Assembly: GCF_947507565.1 (NCBI RefSeq)
Contig: NC_089182.1
Coordinates: 1,426,001-1,490,000 of the forward strand
Reading direction: 5' to 3'
Length of the DNA stretch: 64,000 nucleotides
From: Oscarella lobularis
Lineage: Eukaryota > Porifera > Homoscleromorpha > Homosclerophorida > Oscarellidae
In this document: in pieces, positions 53,181-64,000 of the stretch
How the letters are laid out: each line of letters begins with the position of its first letter
How positions within the stretch are numbered: position 1 is the stretch's first letter
Notes under the pieces: model-generated
What the model was told of the DNA's origin: nothing
What the model saw: the letters and a program-made list of their open reading frames with translations, nothing else
The model's database searches: none
Made by a program: the position numbers and the translations under genes

Positions 53181-55123
53181 CCCGTACAGAATTTTTCACG
53201 GGATTCTCGCGAGAATCAGTTAATATCTCGTGAGAGTTTTTCACTTGTTAAATGGGGCAATCTGCTCATCATTAAACTTTCTCTCATGATGAAATTGTCT
53301 CTCATGATTCACCAGGTATCTCTCACGAGCCAATTTTGTTGCTCCCTTTGGCATGAGCTCGAAAATGTTATTGATTCATTATTGAACTTGTACAAACTAA
53401 AACGCAGTACAGCAGGATACGATATCGAAGCTTTAGAACTATAACTAGGTAAAGTTCGTTCAATTGATGAACATTTCAGTTTTCTCAGTGTTCATTTCCT
53501 GACTCTGCACTCATTTTCTTTCTTGCCTATCCGTCTATCCGTCTTTTTGTCTTGATGCTGCGTTAATAACCACTCTGTTTAGTGCGCGCTTCTTGTCTGG
53601 ATCTTTCCAATGTTTTCCCGATAATGTTTCTCTCACGACCCCTAGATCTATGATGAGCATAAAAGATGAGCATTTTATAGCGTGTGAGGGGTGTTGCACA
53701 GAGGGCGTGTTCTAAACATCTGTTTGGCGTCACAGCGACGCCTGCTAAAAAGCAGACCCCAACCTTAGCCCAGCAGGAGAATTTTGCATGCGAGCGTCGT
53801 TTGAAAGTCGCTGTGTACAACAAGCGCTTGTCGGCAAAGTTAAAGCGTAAAAAAGTACCTGCCAATCCACGGTTTTGACGGTAGTGCTTGGTGGGCGTTT
53901 CTTTTGGTATCTAGCTCATATATAGTTGTAGAGCTAGGCAAAGACTCCGCGCAGAGCGGAAGATGTTGCCAGTGTGGAAATAAACTGCAGAACGTATTTT
54001 TGCATATGCGCATGTGAAAACGTACATTTTGAATGCTTTTTCCTCCTCTGCGATACTTTGGCGTCGTGAGTATCATTATCTTCTTTCCTGGCGAATTTTT
54101 TATCAATCACGTAATCGTCGTCCCTACGTTTAACAGGTGCGCGAGAAGGCACACGAGACATATGGAGCGTCTGGGATCACGGACAGCCTAACGTAAAGTT
54201 CTCGCTAATGCGTTTCAATGTTCGCTTTGTAGCGACTTTTGACTAATAGAAGACGCCTCCTGCAACGTAATTACCAAAGTTGATTCGATACCTCTACCAC
54301 CCACTTTAGTTGGCACGTACGCTGCACGATCGAGCAACACGATTGTCCGTCTACGAGAGTATGAGCGGCAACAGACTTCAGCGGTATCGCCTAGCTATGG
54401 CGTGATGGAAAGTCTAAAATTCTCAATCAGACGCTCAGTCAGTAGATGAACGTGTTTGTCCCCCACATCCTGCTTACATGCACCCCGTGCGGCTGAGTTC
54501 ACTTTCACGTAGCGGTCCTGCAAATATATTCCGCCTAATGTACAGATCGCTTCGAGTCTTATGTTAGCTAGGTCAATTCAGACAACTCGATCGCGTACGC
54601 TCACCGCGTACCGGTACGCTGGTTCGTGCGTGAAGTAGGCTAGGCGTTCGCGTAATTGACGCGTCTAGTCTACCATTAGCGAATCAAGGCAACATGCAAA
54701 GTGGCTTCGATCTCCACCCCTCGATCGATGCTATTTAGCGGCTCGTCGATCGACGCTGCGGACAAAAACTGATTGATCGCTAAAGTATTCTAACCACCCG
54801 TGATCGCGCGTTGCCAACAACAATGAGCAACGGCACATGTAGAGATCGACGTCGATCATAACAACACGAAGCGTTCACGTGAAAGTCGACGTTGATCAAA
54901 AAGTTTACGTGAAAGTCGACGTCGATTTGAAAAGTTCACGAGAAAAGTCGACGTCGATCATAACCACATGAAAAGTTCACGTGAAAGTCCTCTCGTGAGT
55001 CGCTCACGAGGCACGCAATTGACCCGCGAGTAGGAAATTGATTCGCGAGTATCGGGCTATTTTCACGAGAAAACGGAAATTATCATGAGCTTTAGCGAAT
55101 CCACACGAAAATTTCTGTACGGG
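53181..55123. mobile_element. 1,943-bp non-coding element with CCCGTACAGAA inverted ends, inserted in Tigger-2
   Basis: Both ends begin CCCGTACAGAA followed by (A/T)TTTTC on opposite strands. Tigger-2 coding sequence resumes on either side, which defines the insertion. Near the right end, 54842-54990 has at least four copies of a TTCACGTGAAAGTCGACGT-type unit, some inverted; near the left end, TCTCTCATGAT is repeated. Open frames inside are short and unlike any transposase, so it is non-autonomous. I see no clear target duplication. Superfamily unassigned. Confidence 0.75.
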
Positions 55124-55126
55124 TCG

Positions 55127-56090
55127 GCTGAGTACAAGAGGTGGTGTTCGGGGGGAAAAACACCAGGGTAATATTGTCAAGTGTCAGATGTGGGTGGCCG
55201 GAGGCATTGTCAGCAAAAAGCAAAATTTTTCGTTTTCTTTGGGCTAACTCTCGATCAAACTGGACTAGCCATTCTTCGAACAATGCACTTGTCATCGAGG
55301 CTTTACGATTTGCCTTCCATGTGAATGGCAATTGTGAGATATTGATGCCCTAGGGGTATTCGCTTTCCCAATCACGAGGGGCCTCATTTTCTCTCCAGTG
55401 AGAGAGCAGCATAGCATCACGGTTAATCGCTCTTTTGCCTTCTTTCCACTCTTGAAGACTCCCCTTTCAAAACCAGTGATTTGGTAGGAAGAGCTCTATA
55501 AAATAATCCAGTTTCGTCGAGGATAAAAATGTTCGCAGGACTGAATCCTCTGCATAATTCAGAAACACGCGCCTGCAACTCAGATACCGTGTCCGCGTTG
55601 ACTGCTGCTGATTCACCCGACAGGCAAGGAAAATAAATTGCATGTGTCTTTCGGAATTAGTCTAGCCATTAGACGCTGTAAATTCGACGTTTCCAATTTC
55701 TCTGGCAAACATCACCGCTTTCTGTTGGATATGTGACCCAGATATATGGATATTTTTGGAACAAGCCATCTTGAACCATTCGAAAATCAACTCATTTATT
55801 GAATCGTGGCCTGTGGTGCGATGTGAGCGTTTCCGGTTTAATGGAGACCCGGACGAATAAGCCAACTGACCATAAATTCCTCGCGCTGCTTCACAATGCT
55901 TTGTATCGGTGTTTTCCCGACACCGAACTTGGCAGCAATTTGCCGAGCGGACGTTCTTTCTATCGATAAATCGAGAACCTTTACACGGTCGTCGAGAGAA
56001 AGTCATTTTCGCTTGTTTGTAGCCATTAGAAAGCTGAGAACGCCAAAAAGGTCGACAGAAGAGAGTAAGCGAGCAGATTGAAGACCGTGG
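55127..56090 (-). pseudogene. Tigger-2 transposase, N-terminal and central part
   Basis: Starts near 56020 with a decayed CENP-B-type HTH (RVKVLDLSIERTSARQIAAK in one frame, with shifts). It continues with SINELIFEWFKMACSKNIHI and EIGNVEFTASNG (56150-55662), then a region with coding character and many shifts. 55331-55092 gives ALFEEWLVQFDRELAQRKRK, ILLFADNASGHPHL (second catalytic Asp) and LVFFPPNTTS before the insertion. Dead copy. Confidence 0.75.
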
Positions 56091-56091
56091 C

Positions 56092-56336
56092 CTAGCGCGA
56101 TCGAGCAGAGAATGTCGCGCTTTGCTCGAACATGTACATACGCGTGGCATTGAAGAAAAAGTAGCTATTGGTCGCTATATTGTTTGGATCCCCCTTACGA
56201 TGCCTTGCCACGGCCTCTAGGCGACTCTTTGGGGACGACGATAAATATGCGGTTGTCTGCAAGGTTTGTATATTTCCCAATTGACCCACGCATGCGCCCC
56301 AGGTTATAACATCTAAAGATATAGTGGATCGCAACA
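56092..56336 (-). repeat. probable 3' LTR start of Gypsy-3
   Basis: On minus, AGAAGGGAGGGAGT (56337-56350) has the form of a polypurine tract and is followed by TGTTGCGATCC, a plausible LTR start. The LTR end and the partner LTR are not seen, so the extent is uncertain. Confidence 0.4.
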
Positions 56337-56480
56337 ACTCCCTCCCTTCTACAGGAGTGCGTCCTCGCACATGTGTACAACCGACAGAAAATAAAAAGAT
56401 AGGGGCAGCTGCCTAACAATGTGGGTAACAAAAACGTCAAACAGCGAGAAATAGAGACAATGGGAAATAGTTTAGATCTG

Positions 56481-57935
56481 TTAATGGCTGAGACTAGCAA
56501 CAAAGCCGTCACGGAAACGACTGGGAAGCGTGCCCACGCTACGTCGCCTAGGACGCGAAGAAGTATGAAGACGAGTAGTAGAAGTAGAAGCAGGGCGAAG
56601 ATACCGGGTTACTTGAGCCTGAGCTTGTGTCGCATTGAGATCCTTTTTGTCTGAAGTGGCGGCGCCTTCACCATCCTTGGAGCAGGATTGATCAGAGACG
56701 AAATCGGCGCTCGTGTCGTCACACGGCGGAGCTCCTGTAGCGAAGGCGACTTCCGCATCCTGATCACCACAACGATCCTCGACGCTGATTGAAGAAGCGT
56801 AGTGAGGCCCTGCGCCGTCGCGCGGTAAGACTGGCTCGGAGCCATTTGCGGTCAGTGATCCATCCGATGTAGGACCCTTATCATGAGCAGTAGTCAAATT
56901 GGCGGTGTCGGACAAAAGTGCTTGAGTAGAAGAACGAAGACGAAAATCGTCGTGAGGATAATAGCGAACAATCCGTTGAACATGAGCCATGGTCGATTTC
57001 TGCGTGTCCAGATGAACAAGCTCGTATGTAACGTCGGAGAGGCGGCATCGAACACGATAGGGCCGTCGAAATGACGTCGTAACTTTGGCGAAAGACCAGA
57101 TTTGCGAACGGACGTATGAAGTAGAACCAGAGAACCAGGTTCGAACGAAACGGCGATATGACGAGGGTCATAGTATTTTTTTTCGGCGAACGTCGGTTTC
57201 TGTTTGAGTAGCACGAGCCAACTCGAAGGCTCGGCGGAGCTTTGAAGACTTGAGAACAATGCCGTAGTCGTTTTCTTCGTTGGTTATTTCTTGTTCAGGT
57301 CCCCAAAGTACGTCCGACGGAAGACGGGCGTCTCGACCGTGAACCAAGAAAAACGGCGAATTGTGGATGGCGTCAACCAGGCTTGTACGATAAGCGAATG
57401 CGAGTGCCCCAAAATACTGATCCCAATTCGTTTGATCCTCATCGGTGTAGGCGATGAGGCCGGCGGCAAGACTGCTATTGAATCTTTCAACTTGGCCGTT
57501 CGTCTGGGGGTGATACGCTGTCGTGAATACTTTATCCACTTGTACAAACGCAGGCAAACGCGCTTAAAAAGACGTAAATTGACTTCCGCTGTCAGTCAAC
57601 AGTTGAGTTGGGCATCCGTGACGGAAGATAAGCTGATTGACGACAACGTCGGCGATGGTTTCAGCGAGTATATCCGGAACAGCTGTAAGTTCCACCCAGC
57701 GACTGAATTGGTCTACTATCACAACGACGAAGCGATTGCCGAGGAGAGTAGGAGGCAGAGGGCCCAAGATGTCGACTCCGACCACTTGAAATGGGTAAGT
57801 TGCGCTGAATTGTTGCAAACGTCCTGCTTTCTTGGGTTGATGTTGTTTTCGCACTTGACAGGCGTGGCAATACTTGTACATTGTATCGCACCACTCTAAA
57901 TAATCCTCTGGGCATGATGGGACCTGAAAGTTCTA
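56481..57935 (-). pseudogene. Gypsy-3 integrase and pol C-terminus (fragment)
   Basis: Minus-strand pieces encode the second half of the H2C2 finger (YKYCHACQVRKQHQPKK), VVGVDILGPLP (first Asp), LLTDSGSQFTS (second Asp), then in another frame AYHPQTNGQVERFN (Glu region) and RTSLVDAIHNSPFFLVHGRD. A third frame gives SGLSPKLRRHFDGP, the GPY-like tail. A long acidic C-terminal extension ends at 56481. Frame changes near 57560 and 57250 disable it. Nothing upstream of the finger remains. Confidence 0.8.
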
Positions 57936-58880
57936 TTAATTTACGAAAAATACAACAAATGCACATTACACCGTGTACTCACCGTTGACCGATGAGATGA
58001 ATTGAAGAACTGTATTTGAAACTCCATATACCCGGTCGGCATAAGATCAAGAGGCAGTCGAGTTGCCTGTCCAGAATTGCTTGGTATTCCTTTTGCCGAG
58101 AGTTGTGCAGCGTCTTCGTCGAGCGGCACTCGGAGAAAGGAAAAGGATCCGCGCCAAAATTGAAGTATAGCAAACAACCTGCGGTTTTCAGATCCGACAA
58201 CGTTTTCTTTCATGTAGTAATGGACTTTGTCCTCAGACACCATTCCACTTCATTCGAGACGCGCGAGAGGCAGAAACCGAAGCCTTCTTGGCGTTTAAAC
58301 AGTGTCTAGAACGGTGTGAAGGTTATAAAGTTATGCAGATATACATGTAAAACTTAGAGAGTTTAAAACTTGTTGGTAGAAAATGAACGTAAATGCTCCC
58401 TTAAATTTGTATAAACCAATTCCTTAACATGTAAAATACCCAAAGCTGTTTTTATTTTTGTTTTGTTGCTGAGCGACAAAGTCTGGTAGCCAGTATTTAG
58501 AGTAGGCGGTAACAATCATATCCTTTAAGCAACGGCAAAAACTCTGCCTGCTGTCCATAATTATTTAATCTTGAAACTATATACCGCTATCCTTCTTCAA
58601 CAGGGCTGACCCTTTTCCTAAAGGTCAAATTGCCACGGTTCAGGTACATCTATAAAATGTCTTATAAAGTTGTTGCGGTAATAGCAAATATCTCATATCA
58701 AAGTGCGAGGGAGAATCAAAGGCGCTGACAAGGTAATAAATCTTGTATCCTCCCTAAGGATGATATTTATTACCCCTGCGGTCGTCCATAGCAGTTGCAG
58801 AGGGTGATTTATAGCGTCGGCGACAGGCAAAGCGACCGCGGCTTTCAAGCCGGATGGAACGTCTTGCCGTTTTAAGGTGG
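57936..58880. other. stretch without a recognised gene
   Basis: Minus-strand open frames at 57941-58243 and 57979-58200 are coding-like (MVSEDKVHYYMKENVVG start) but match nothing I know. 58250-58880 shows no feature. Confidence 0.35.
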
Positions 58881-58882
58881 TA

Positions 58883-60773
58883 CAGTAGTCCCTCGCTTGA
58901 GCGACCCCTCTCGCAAGCGACCACCTCTCTTGAGCGACCAAATTTTGGAGCACGGACCCACTGTAGCACATCTTTACCTCTTGTGAGCGACCACCTCGGT
59001 AGTGCGGCCAGCGACCGGGGTATTTTGCGACTTTAAGTAACGTGCGTTAGCCTCTTGCACGCGACTGTCGTTTGCAGCTGCCGAAGCCCACGCCTCGATG
59101 CCTAAGGATAAACAACGTAGGGTTCTCACCCTAAAAGAAAGATTAGATGTTCTTCGCCGAGTTGAAAGAGGGAGGTCGTGCCGGGCTGTCGCTACGGAGT
59201 TAAAAGTTGGTAAAACCCAGATTCAGAACATTCTTAAGGAAAAAGAGAGCTTACTCAAACAATGAGCCGAAGGAGGTAACTCTCAAAGGAAGTACACGAA
59301 GCCTAAGGGCTCGTGCCAAAAACATTCCCGTTAGCGGGCGCATACTTCAGGAGCGAGCAAAGCAATTTTCTGTAGAATTAGGCTACGACTCTTTTACCGC
59401 GTCTAACGGATGGCAGCAAAGATGGCAGAAGCGACATAACGTCAAAATGGCAGTCCTGTCTGGGGAAGGCGCGGACGTCGATGAAAACGTAGTGTCCGAC
59501 TGGAAGAAAAGACTGGAAACAATATGTGAGGGATACGAATTAGGCAACATCTTCAACGCTGATGAAACTGGACTTTTTTTCCGAGCTCTGCCTACTCGAT
59601 CATTTGTTCACGCCGCGAAAGGTGAACAAGCGAAAGGCGGGAAAAAGGCAAAAGAGCGAGTTTCAGTTCTTGCGTGTTCCGCCACTGGGGAGAAACTCAA
59701 GCCTCTTGTCATTGGTCGAAGCGCAAAGCCGCGGTGCTTTAAAGAACTTGTCAGCAGAGCATGTCTTCCTGTGGATTACAGCAGCAATAGGCGAGCGTGG
59801 ATGACGAGCAAACTCTTTGAAGAATGGCTAGATAAGCTGAATCAGAGTATGCAACAAAAAGGTCGTTCCATTTTGCTCCTTGTTGACAACTGCAGCGCGC
59901 ACCCTGATGTTCATCGCTCCAACGTCAAATTGGTTTTTCTCCCGCCAAACACCACTTCCAAGTTGCAGCCATGCGACGCGGGCATACTTCAGGCAGTGAA
60001 ATTAGTGTATCGAAAGAAGTTGCTCCGTCGGGTTATAAGTCTCATGGACGATGCTGCTTCTGCAACCGAAATATGCAAGGCTGTAAACGTTCTTGACGCA
60101 ATAATGTGGCTCAAGTGTGCCTGGGATGCCGTGAGCAACGTCACAATTCAAAAATGCTTTTCGAAGTGTGGTTTCCCTGTTACTCCAGGGACGCTTTCTG
60201 ACAATCGTGGCGAAAATGACGAAACTAAATCCACTGATGAAGAATTGGGGTCTCTCCTTCCTGGAATTGACATCGGATGGGACGAATACGCAGAACGCGA
60301 CAACGAGCTTCCTACATGCGAAACGATTGAAGATAGTTGGGAAATGAACCTTATGGCGGATCTGAGAAAGGAAGAGCAGGACGAAGAAGACGACGATCTA
60401 GAAGACGAGGATGACGATGAGCAAGCAAGCTACGACAATGGTACAGCAAATAGGTATGTCATTAGCGAGGAAACTGCAGCTTTGGCGCTTCGTCATTTGC
60501 GCGATTTTTCGGTTGCTCAGGGAAACGCTTATTTGCTAGATCTAGTATGCAAAAGTCAATCAGTTGTTGACAGGATTCTCGTCGCAAAGCGCCTTAAAGC
60601 TAAGCAGACTAAGATTACTTCATTTTTCTTGTAATGATTGTCTACGGAATAAAGAGAATAAATGCATGTACGAGGTTTTAAAACACCACGCCTATTTCTC
60701 ATGGGCGACCACCTCGTTTGAACGACCATTTTTTAACGTACAAACGTGTGGTCGCTCAAGCGAAGGACTACTG
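58883..60773 (+). mobile_element. Tigger-3 (pogo superfamily), complete ends, 1,891 bp
   Basis: The ends are CAGTAGTCC(C/T)TCGCTTGAGC in inverted orientation, about 24 bp, flanked by TA on both sides (58881-58882 and 60774-60775), the pogo/Tigger target. Several GAGCGACC-like copies lie inside each end. Confidence 0.9.
59098..60634 (+). pseudogene. Tigger-3 transposase (pogo type), two N-terminal breaks, otherwise intact
   Basis: The natural start is ATG 59098 (MPKDKQRRVLTLKERLDVLR), an HTH that binds the ends. After 55 codons an in-frame TGA occurs (59263-59265), and by about 59310 the reading moves one frame. From there it is open to 60634. It has the second HTH (RAKNIPVSGRILQERAKQF, NGWQQRWQKRH) and the three catalytic Asp regions: FNADETGLFFRALP, LLLVDNCSAHP and NTTSKLQPCDAGILQ. 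An acidic stretch (EEQDEEDDDLEDEDDD) and C-terminal RLKAKQTKITSFFL follow, the latter resembling a PCNA-binding box. An internal loss near 59300 removed part of the linker between the two HTH units. Confidence 0.88.
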
Positions 60774-60775
60774 TA

Positions 60776-62396
60776 TCGTGGGTTATCCGCCTCCCTCTGT
60801 CTTTTTGAATAAAATTGACTATGCGTGCAATGATTTGTTCCTTGGAAGAGCAAACACTTCTGATCTAACTGAAAGTCGCCACGTCGTAGTCCGTCCATTC
60901 AAATTCAAGTGAGGAATTGTTTAAAAAAACCGTAAGAAAACTTCTAAGTGATATTCCGTTGTACCTTCTTCATATTCCCTTGCTATCGCTTCGAAAACGT
61001 CGTTTATGGCATCGTCTCCTACAAAATTATACTTCGATTAGGTTTTCCGACGTCCACTTGACCGTTTAGCGATCTTCAGCATTTTCAAATCCCTTCATTT
61101 CGGCCTCATTCAGCGATCGGAGTCGATTCTTGTATAAATGGATATCAATGACGTATCGTCTCCACATATGCGAGAGGAGAGAAGGCTAAAGCAAGCACTC
61201 GAACCGAAATTGCAGTCAACGGTCCCGACGTCCGCCATTTTAGAAACCCGAGACAATGGCTGCCGAAGCTGGAGGCCAATTCCATTGCGTTTTTCTCTCT
61301 ATCGAAAGCCTAATAATACCGAAAAAAGCTTGAAATTGATCCAAAACAGGGTTAGAAAGTTCCCTTTAGCGTATTTTAGAACCAAAGGATGTTGGGCTTC
61401 GATCGGTTTCGCGAGCTTTGGCGACAATCGTGAAAACTCTTACAAATCAAATCAGCGTTTATAAGGCAACTTACAACGTTTCAGATGATAGCGAAGCCCG
61501 CTTTTCTCTTCTGGTGGGCTGCAAAAATACGAAAGAGCTTAGGAACGCATAGGAAAGGTGCGACTTCATCTGAGACAGGTGCGAACGTACACTCAACGAG
61601 GGTGACGAAAATCTATTTGGTGCAGTTCAATCCTAAAAAGGCTCCCACATAACTACCGAAATCGTCATCCAAATCGCCGGTTTCAACTTCTTCATCATTG
61701 TCATTCGAGTCGAATGGCTCGAGTGAAACGACTGCCGGAGGACCAGAATTCATTTTTTTCCGAGCTTCCTCGTTTAGTTGACGAAATATGGAGCGAACAT
61801 GGAGTTGCTCCTGTCGCCTGGATCGTTGAATTCTGGGTTCCTGCCAAAATACCTCATTACAGCATTAGGAATATTGCTGTGGAAATACAAACGTTTGAAA
61901 TGTCGTCGTCTTCATCCCTTGAAGTATCATCTTCGGTCGTGGAATCTTCGTGGAGATCTTCTTCCTCTTCTTCCACTCGACGCCCTAAGTTTAGAAAGTG
62001 AGACATTTATTTTTCAATAATTTTTCCTACTTTTTGTCCTTTTTCCGGGTTGGCTCTTTGCTGCGACTTTCCCTCTTCCTCTTCCTGAGCCTCTTCCTTT
62101 TCCTTTTCCTTCTCCTCTTCTTCCTCTACCTCTGCCTCTAGCCGCTATTCCTTCATCGTCACCATGGCCAAACGCGCCTGGATTGTAGGTCGGCCCCTCC
62201 TGCTGCTCCTGCCTATCGCGATGTTTCTTCTTACCGTAGTTTCACAAATTTTCGTTCTATATTTATTTTCGTACAACGTGCAGTGTACGAAAATTAGAAA
62301 TACGAATATTACCTTGGGTTGAATAAAAATAAGTGTAATTTGTACGTCACGTAGCGCGCGTGCATAGCACGTGTACCTGTGTGTTCGGGTTGCCTT
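60776..62396. other. stretch without a recognised gene, with a pyrimidine-rich simple repeat
   Basis: 62069-62145 is an imperfect CCTCTTC repeat. TTTTCGTAC (62259) and GTACGAAAA (62283) form a hairpin with a short loop. Open frames at 61138-61464 and 61714-62001 on plus have no family match; the latter ends in a Ser-rich run. The segment from 62200 on could hold the promoter of the downstream gene. Confidence 0.4.
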
Positions 62397-64000
62397 ATGT
62401 CTCAGTCTATACGAACTTTCTTTAGGCCTGCCAACGGCCTTCCTGATCCGAAAGGGTCGCTGTCACAGAGTGTCACTTCGCACGCCATTGCAGCTGCAAA
62501 CCGCGAAGTTGAAGAGTCTATAAACAAAGAGGATAGTCGAAAACGTGCCAAGCACTACCATCGGTAAGCATATTTGAATAATTAACGTGAGATTGGCAAA
62601 ACTGTGGCTTTTTTCGAATAGATATACCGCTGTCGTCCGCGCACAAGTGGGAAGGTACGCTCTTCAGCACGGCGTCTCCGAAGCGGCGCGTGTCTTCTCA
62701 AGGAAGCTTGGTCACCAGGTCAGCAAGACAACGGTCCAGTCGCTAAAGACCGCTTACGTGAGTGGTTCAAAGAAGGACGGGCATGATGGCGAGCCAACAA
62801 CTCTGCCTCCAAAAAAGCGAGGAAGGAACGTTCTTTTGGGAGAAAAATTGGACCAAAAGGTCCAGGCGTACCTTGTAAAAGTGAGAGAAGGTGGTGGAGT
62901 TGTCTCCGCAAGAATTGCTGTAGCCGCAGCGAAAGGGATAGTCAAATCCTACGATAAGTCATATCTCGCTGAATTTGGAGGTCACATAAGCCTTGGCGTG
63001 CCTTGGGCATACTCCCTCTTTCGTCGCATGAACTTTGTTCAAAGAAAAGTTACTACTGCTAAAAGCAAGCACTCTGCTGCGGAATTTAACCGGCTGAAAG
63101 AGAAATTTTTGGCCGATGTTGAGGCAACTGTAAAGATGGAAGAAATTCCTCCAGAACTGATTCTTAACTTAGATCAAACCGGTATAAGGATTGTTCCAAG
63201 CAGAACTTGGACTATGGAGCAACAAGGTAGCAAACGAGTTGAAATCATTGGAGCAAATGACAAAAGAATGATTACGGCTGTTTTCTGCGGATCTCTTGCT
63301 GGCAATTTCTTGCCTCTTCAAATAATATATGGAGGTAAGACTGAGCGCTGCCATCCTCGATTTCAGTTTCCAGATGACTGGGATATTACGCACTCGCCGA
63401 AGCATTGGTCCAACGAAAGTACAATGATTGAATACTTTCAAAATATTGTAATCCCCTACGTTGAAAATAGTCGTAAATCGTCTGAGGAAAAAAAAGCGGC
63501 TCTTGCCATTATGGACAACTTTAAAGGCCAAGTCACTGCTTCAGTTAGCAGTCTTCTAGAGGCGAATAATATTCACGTGTGTCTGTTGCCTGCAAACACA
63601 ACAGATCGACTGCAGCCAATGGACATATCAGTTAACAAACCAGGTAAAGATTTCTTGAAAAGGCGTTTTGAGGCCTGGTACGCAGAAGAAATTCAGAAAC
63701 AACTAGATGGAAATGACATTGAGTCTACTGAATTAGCACCAGTTGATCTTAGCTTGCCAAGGCTGAAGGTCCTAGGAGCAAAATGGATTCTGGAAATGTT
63801 TCATTATTTATCTCATAATCCACAAATAGTTGTACGAGGTTTTCAAAAAGCTGGAATTGCTGGAGTTGTGTATGGTTGCGAAGAGAGCGACGAAAGGCAA
63901 ACTGATGAAGACGAGGCCATACTGGTATACAGCGACGAGTCGGAGAGCGACGAAGGGCAAACTGATGAAGACGAGGCCATACTGGTATACAGCGACGAGT
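62397..64000 (+). CDS. pogo-like DDE transposase, intact and spliced, runs off the window
   Basis: Exon 1 starts at ATG 62397 (MSQSIRTFFRPANGLPDPKG). MSQSIRTFF resembles a PCNA-interacting box at the N-terminus. A 58-bp GT-AG intron (62564-62621) follows. Exon 2 is open from 62622 to the window end without a stop. Motifs are an HTH-like AARVFSRKLGHQVSKTTVQS, LILNLDQTGIRIVPSRTW (first Asp), KRVEIIGANDKRMITAVFCG, AALAIMDNFKGQV (second Asp), LLPANTTDRLQPMDISVNKP (third Asp) and KVLGAKWILEMFHYLS. This jerky/pogo-like type is abundant in sponges and cnidarians. It is the least damaged transposase in the window. No upstream terminal repeat was recognised. Confidence 0.88.
63883..64000 (+). repeat. 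60-bp in-frame tandem repeat in the acidic tail of the pogo-like gene
   Basis: Units at 63883-63942 and from 63943 differ at one position. Each encodes 20 residues beginning ESDE(R/G)QTDEDEAILVYSDE. The second is cut by the window end. Confidence 0.92.

Overview
This is a eukaryotic, almost certainly metazoan, repeat-rich region. Coding segments are interrupted by very short GT-AG introns (34-58 bp in every case I could resolve except one of 210 bp). Every confidently recognised coding segment but one is transposon-derived. The mix of superfamilies (Helitron with an RPA gene, P, pogo/Tigger, piggyBac, hAT, Mutator-like, Merlin, a Ginger-like integrase, Ty3/gypsy, and a non-LTR element with a restriction-like endonuclease) fits an early-branching animal such as a sponge. 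That placement is inference; no diagnostic host gene is present. The only host-like coding piece is a broken protein-kinase fragment at 36.9-37.2 kb.

Layout. 1-7.4 kb: an autonomous Helitron with an RPA-like gene (minus) divergent from a Rep/helicase gene (plus), then a higher-order minisatellite and a candidate 3' hairpin ending in CTAG. 7.4-11.3 kb: mostly non-coding, with a 660-bp foldback element. 11.6-16.5 kb: P-like element A, inserted in one copy of a local tandem duplication. 18.2-19.4 kb: a second, degenerate Helitron fragment. 19.7-24.4 kb: a broken piggyBac gene split by a hAT element (21.27-23.90 kb). 24.5-31.5 kb: a Mutator-like transposase split by a full-length gypsy element with two LTRs (24.77-30.99 kb). 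31.5-33.5 kb: palindromes and no clear gene. 33.6-35.2 kb: a Ginger-like integrase gene. 35.2-37.7 kb: Tigger-1, the kinase fragment and a P-type transposase N-terminal fragment. 38.1-42.6 kb: P-like element B, with clear inverted repeats and target duplication. 43.7-45.5 kb: P-like element C, truncated. 46.3-46.8 kb: Merlin remnant. 47.6-52.5 kb: a broken gypsy element carrying two separate insertions of a non-LTR retroelement. 52.5-56.1 kb: Tigger-2, split by a 1.94-kb terminal-inverted-repeat insertion. 56.1-57.9 kb: end of a third gypsy element. 58.9-60.8 kb: Tigger-3. 62.4 kb to the window end: an intact, spliced pogo-like transposase gene.

The most interesting object is the P-like family A/B/C. 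All three copies carry two genes converging tail-to-tail: a P-superfamily transposase read inward from one end, and a second conserved gene (called ORF2 here) read inward from the other. ORF2 is full-length and open in A and B although they have diverged strongly. In all three copies its ATG lies 32-35 nt inside a CACGTGAC (CACGAGAC in A) box at the inner edge of the terminal repeat. I know of no described P element with this two-gene architecture, and I cannot assign a function to ORF2.
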